Below are positions 63,915-64,000 of a stretch of DNA of 64,000 nucleotides, in pieces. Under the pieces are notes generated by a model. It saw only the letters and a list, made by a program, of their open reading frames with translations. It was not told where the DNA came from and ran no database searches. Position 1 is the stretch's first letter; every line of letters starts with the position of its first letter. The position numbers were made by a program, and so were the translations under genes. This stretch comes from Kudoa neothunni (lineage: Eukaryota; Cnidaria): the NCBI GenBank assembly GCA_964304625.1, contig OZ199838.1, positions 14,756,001 to 14,820,000 of the forward strand, given 5' to 3'.

Positions 63915-64000
63915 CAGTCAAACCTCGATGTTGCGAAGTAAATCGGGGATTCAATTTTACTACGCAACACAAAATTAATACACAACACCGACGCGCGTGC
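63915..64000 (+). mobile_element. Left end of a Tigger/pogo-like element, cut by the window edge
   Basis: CAGTCAAACCTCGATGTTGC followed by TACTACGCAACACAAAATTA and a CG-rich GCGCGTGC matches the end family seen at 2884 and 10950. The expected TA before it reads CA. The other end lies outside the window. Confidence 0.6.

Noticed and set aside
1-64000. Retrovirus, LTR retrotransposon, Polinton or LINE
   Set aside because: No long direct terminal repeats, reverse transcriptase, integrase, capsid or envelope motifs were recognised anywhere in the window.

Overview
The window looks like AT-rich nuclear DNA of a small-genome animal. No operons with ribosome-binding sites, no CRISPR and no rRNA or recognisable tRNA genes were seen. 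Eight protein-coding genes can be followed as spliced models. Almost every intron is tiny (about 38-87 nt, GT..AG) and exons are short (about 30-300 nt), while the intergenic DNA is full of decayed DNA transposons. An ADAM-family protein, an SREK1-type splicing factor and a USP36-type deubiquitinase point to a metazoan. The mix of compact genes, low GC and Tc1/Tigger/piggyBac/hAT/MULE relics would suit a parasitic cnidarian (myxozoan), but that placement is an inference.

Layout from left to right: the 3' end of an unrecognised gene (1-570); a Tc1/mariner relic, a small Tigger-like element and a foldback repeat (1.5-5.8 kb); threonyl-tRNA synthetase (6.7-15.4 kb), whose one giant 5.8-kb intron carries two inserted elements; a further Tigger-like candidate (17-18 kb); a USP36-like ubiquitin hydrolase (19.1-21.6 kb); an internally deleted piggyBac with TTAA ends (22.8-24.4 kb); cytosolic malate dehydrogenase (25.7-26.8 kb); a tRNA-derived SINE candidate (29.1-29.7 kb); a MULE with FLYWCH and transposase remains (31.7-33.2 kb); a second foldback and a hAT-like element (34.8-38.2 kb); an organellar Na+/H+ exchanger followed 142 bp later by GOLPH3/VPS74 (41.9-45.2 kb); a Tigger relic (47.6-49.2 kb); a small coiled-coil-type gene on the minus strand head-to-head with an SREK1-like SR protein (49.8-52.4 kb); a Tigger-type element with a small piggyBac-type element nested in it (55.9-57.7 kb); a 20-exon secreted ADAM-like metalloprotease-disintegrin (59.3-61.8 kb); and a Tigger-type end cut by the window edge.

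The host genes are mostly unrelated housekeeping functions: translation, ribosome biogenesis and deubiquitination, malate/NADH metabolism, endosomal pH, Golgi enzyme retention and splicing. The exchanger and GOLPH3 both serve the endomembrane system and sit in tandem. The most distinctive items are the ADAM-like gene (signal peptide, intact zinc site, almost no prodomain, no membrane anchor), an apparent alternative leader exon for threonyl-tRNA synthetase, and the contrast between tiny introns and one transposon-swollen intron. No retrovirus, LTR element or Polinton was recognised.
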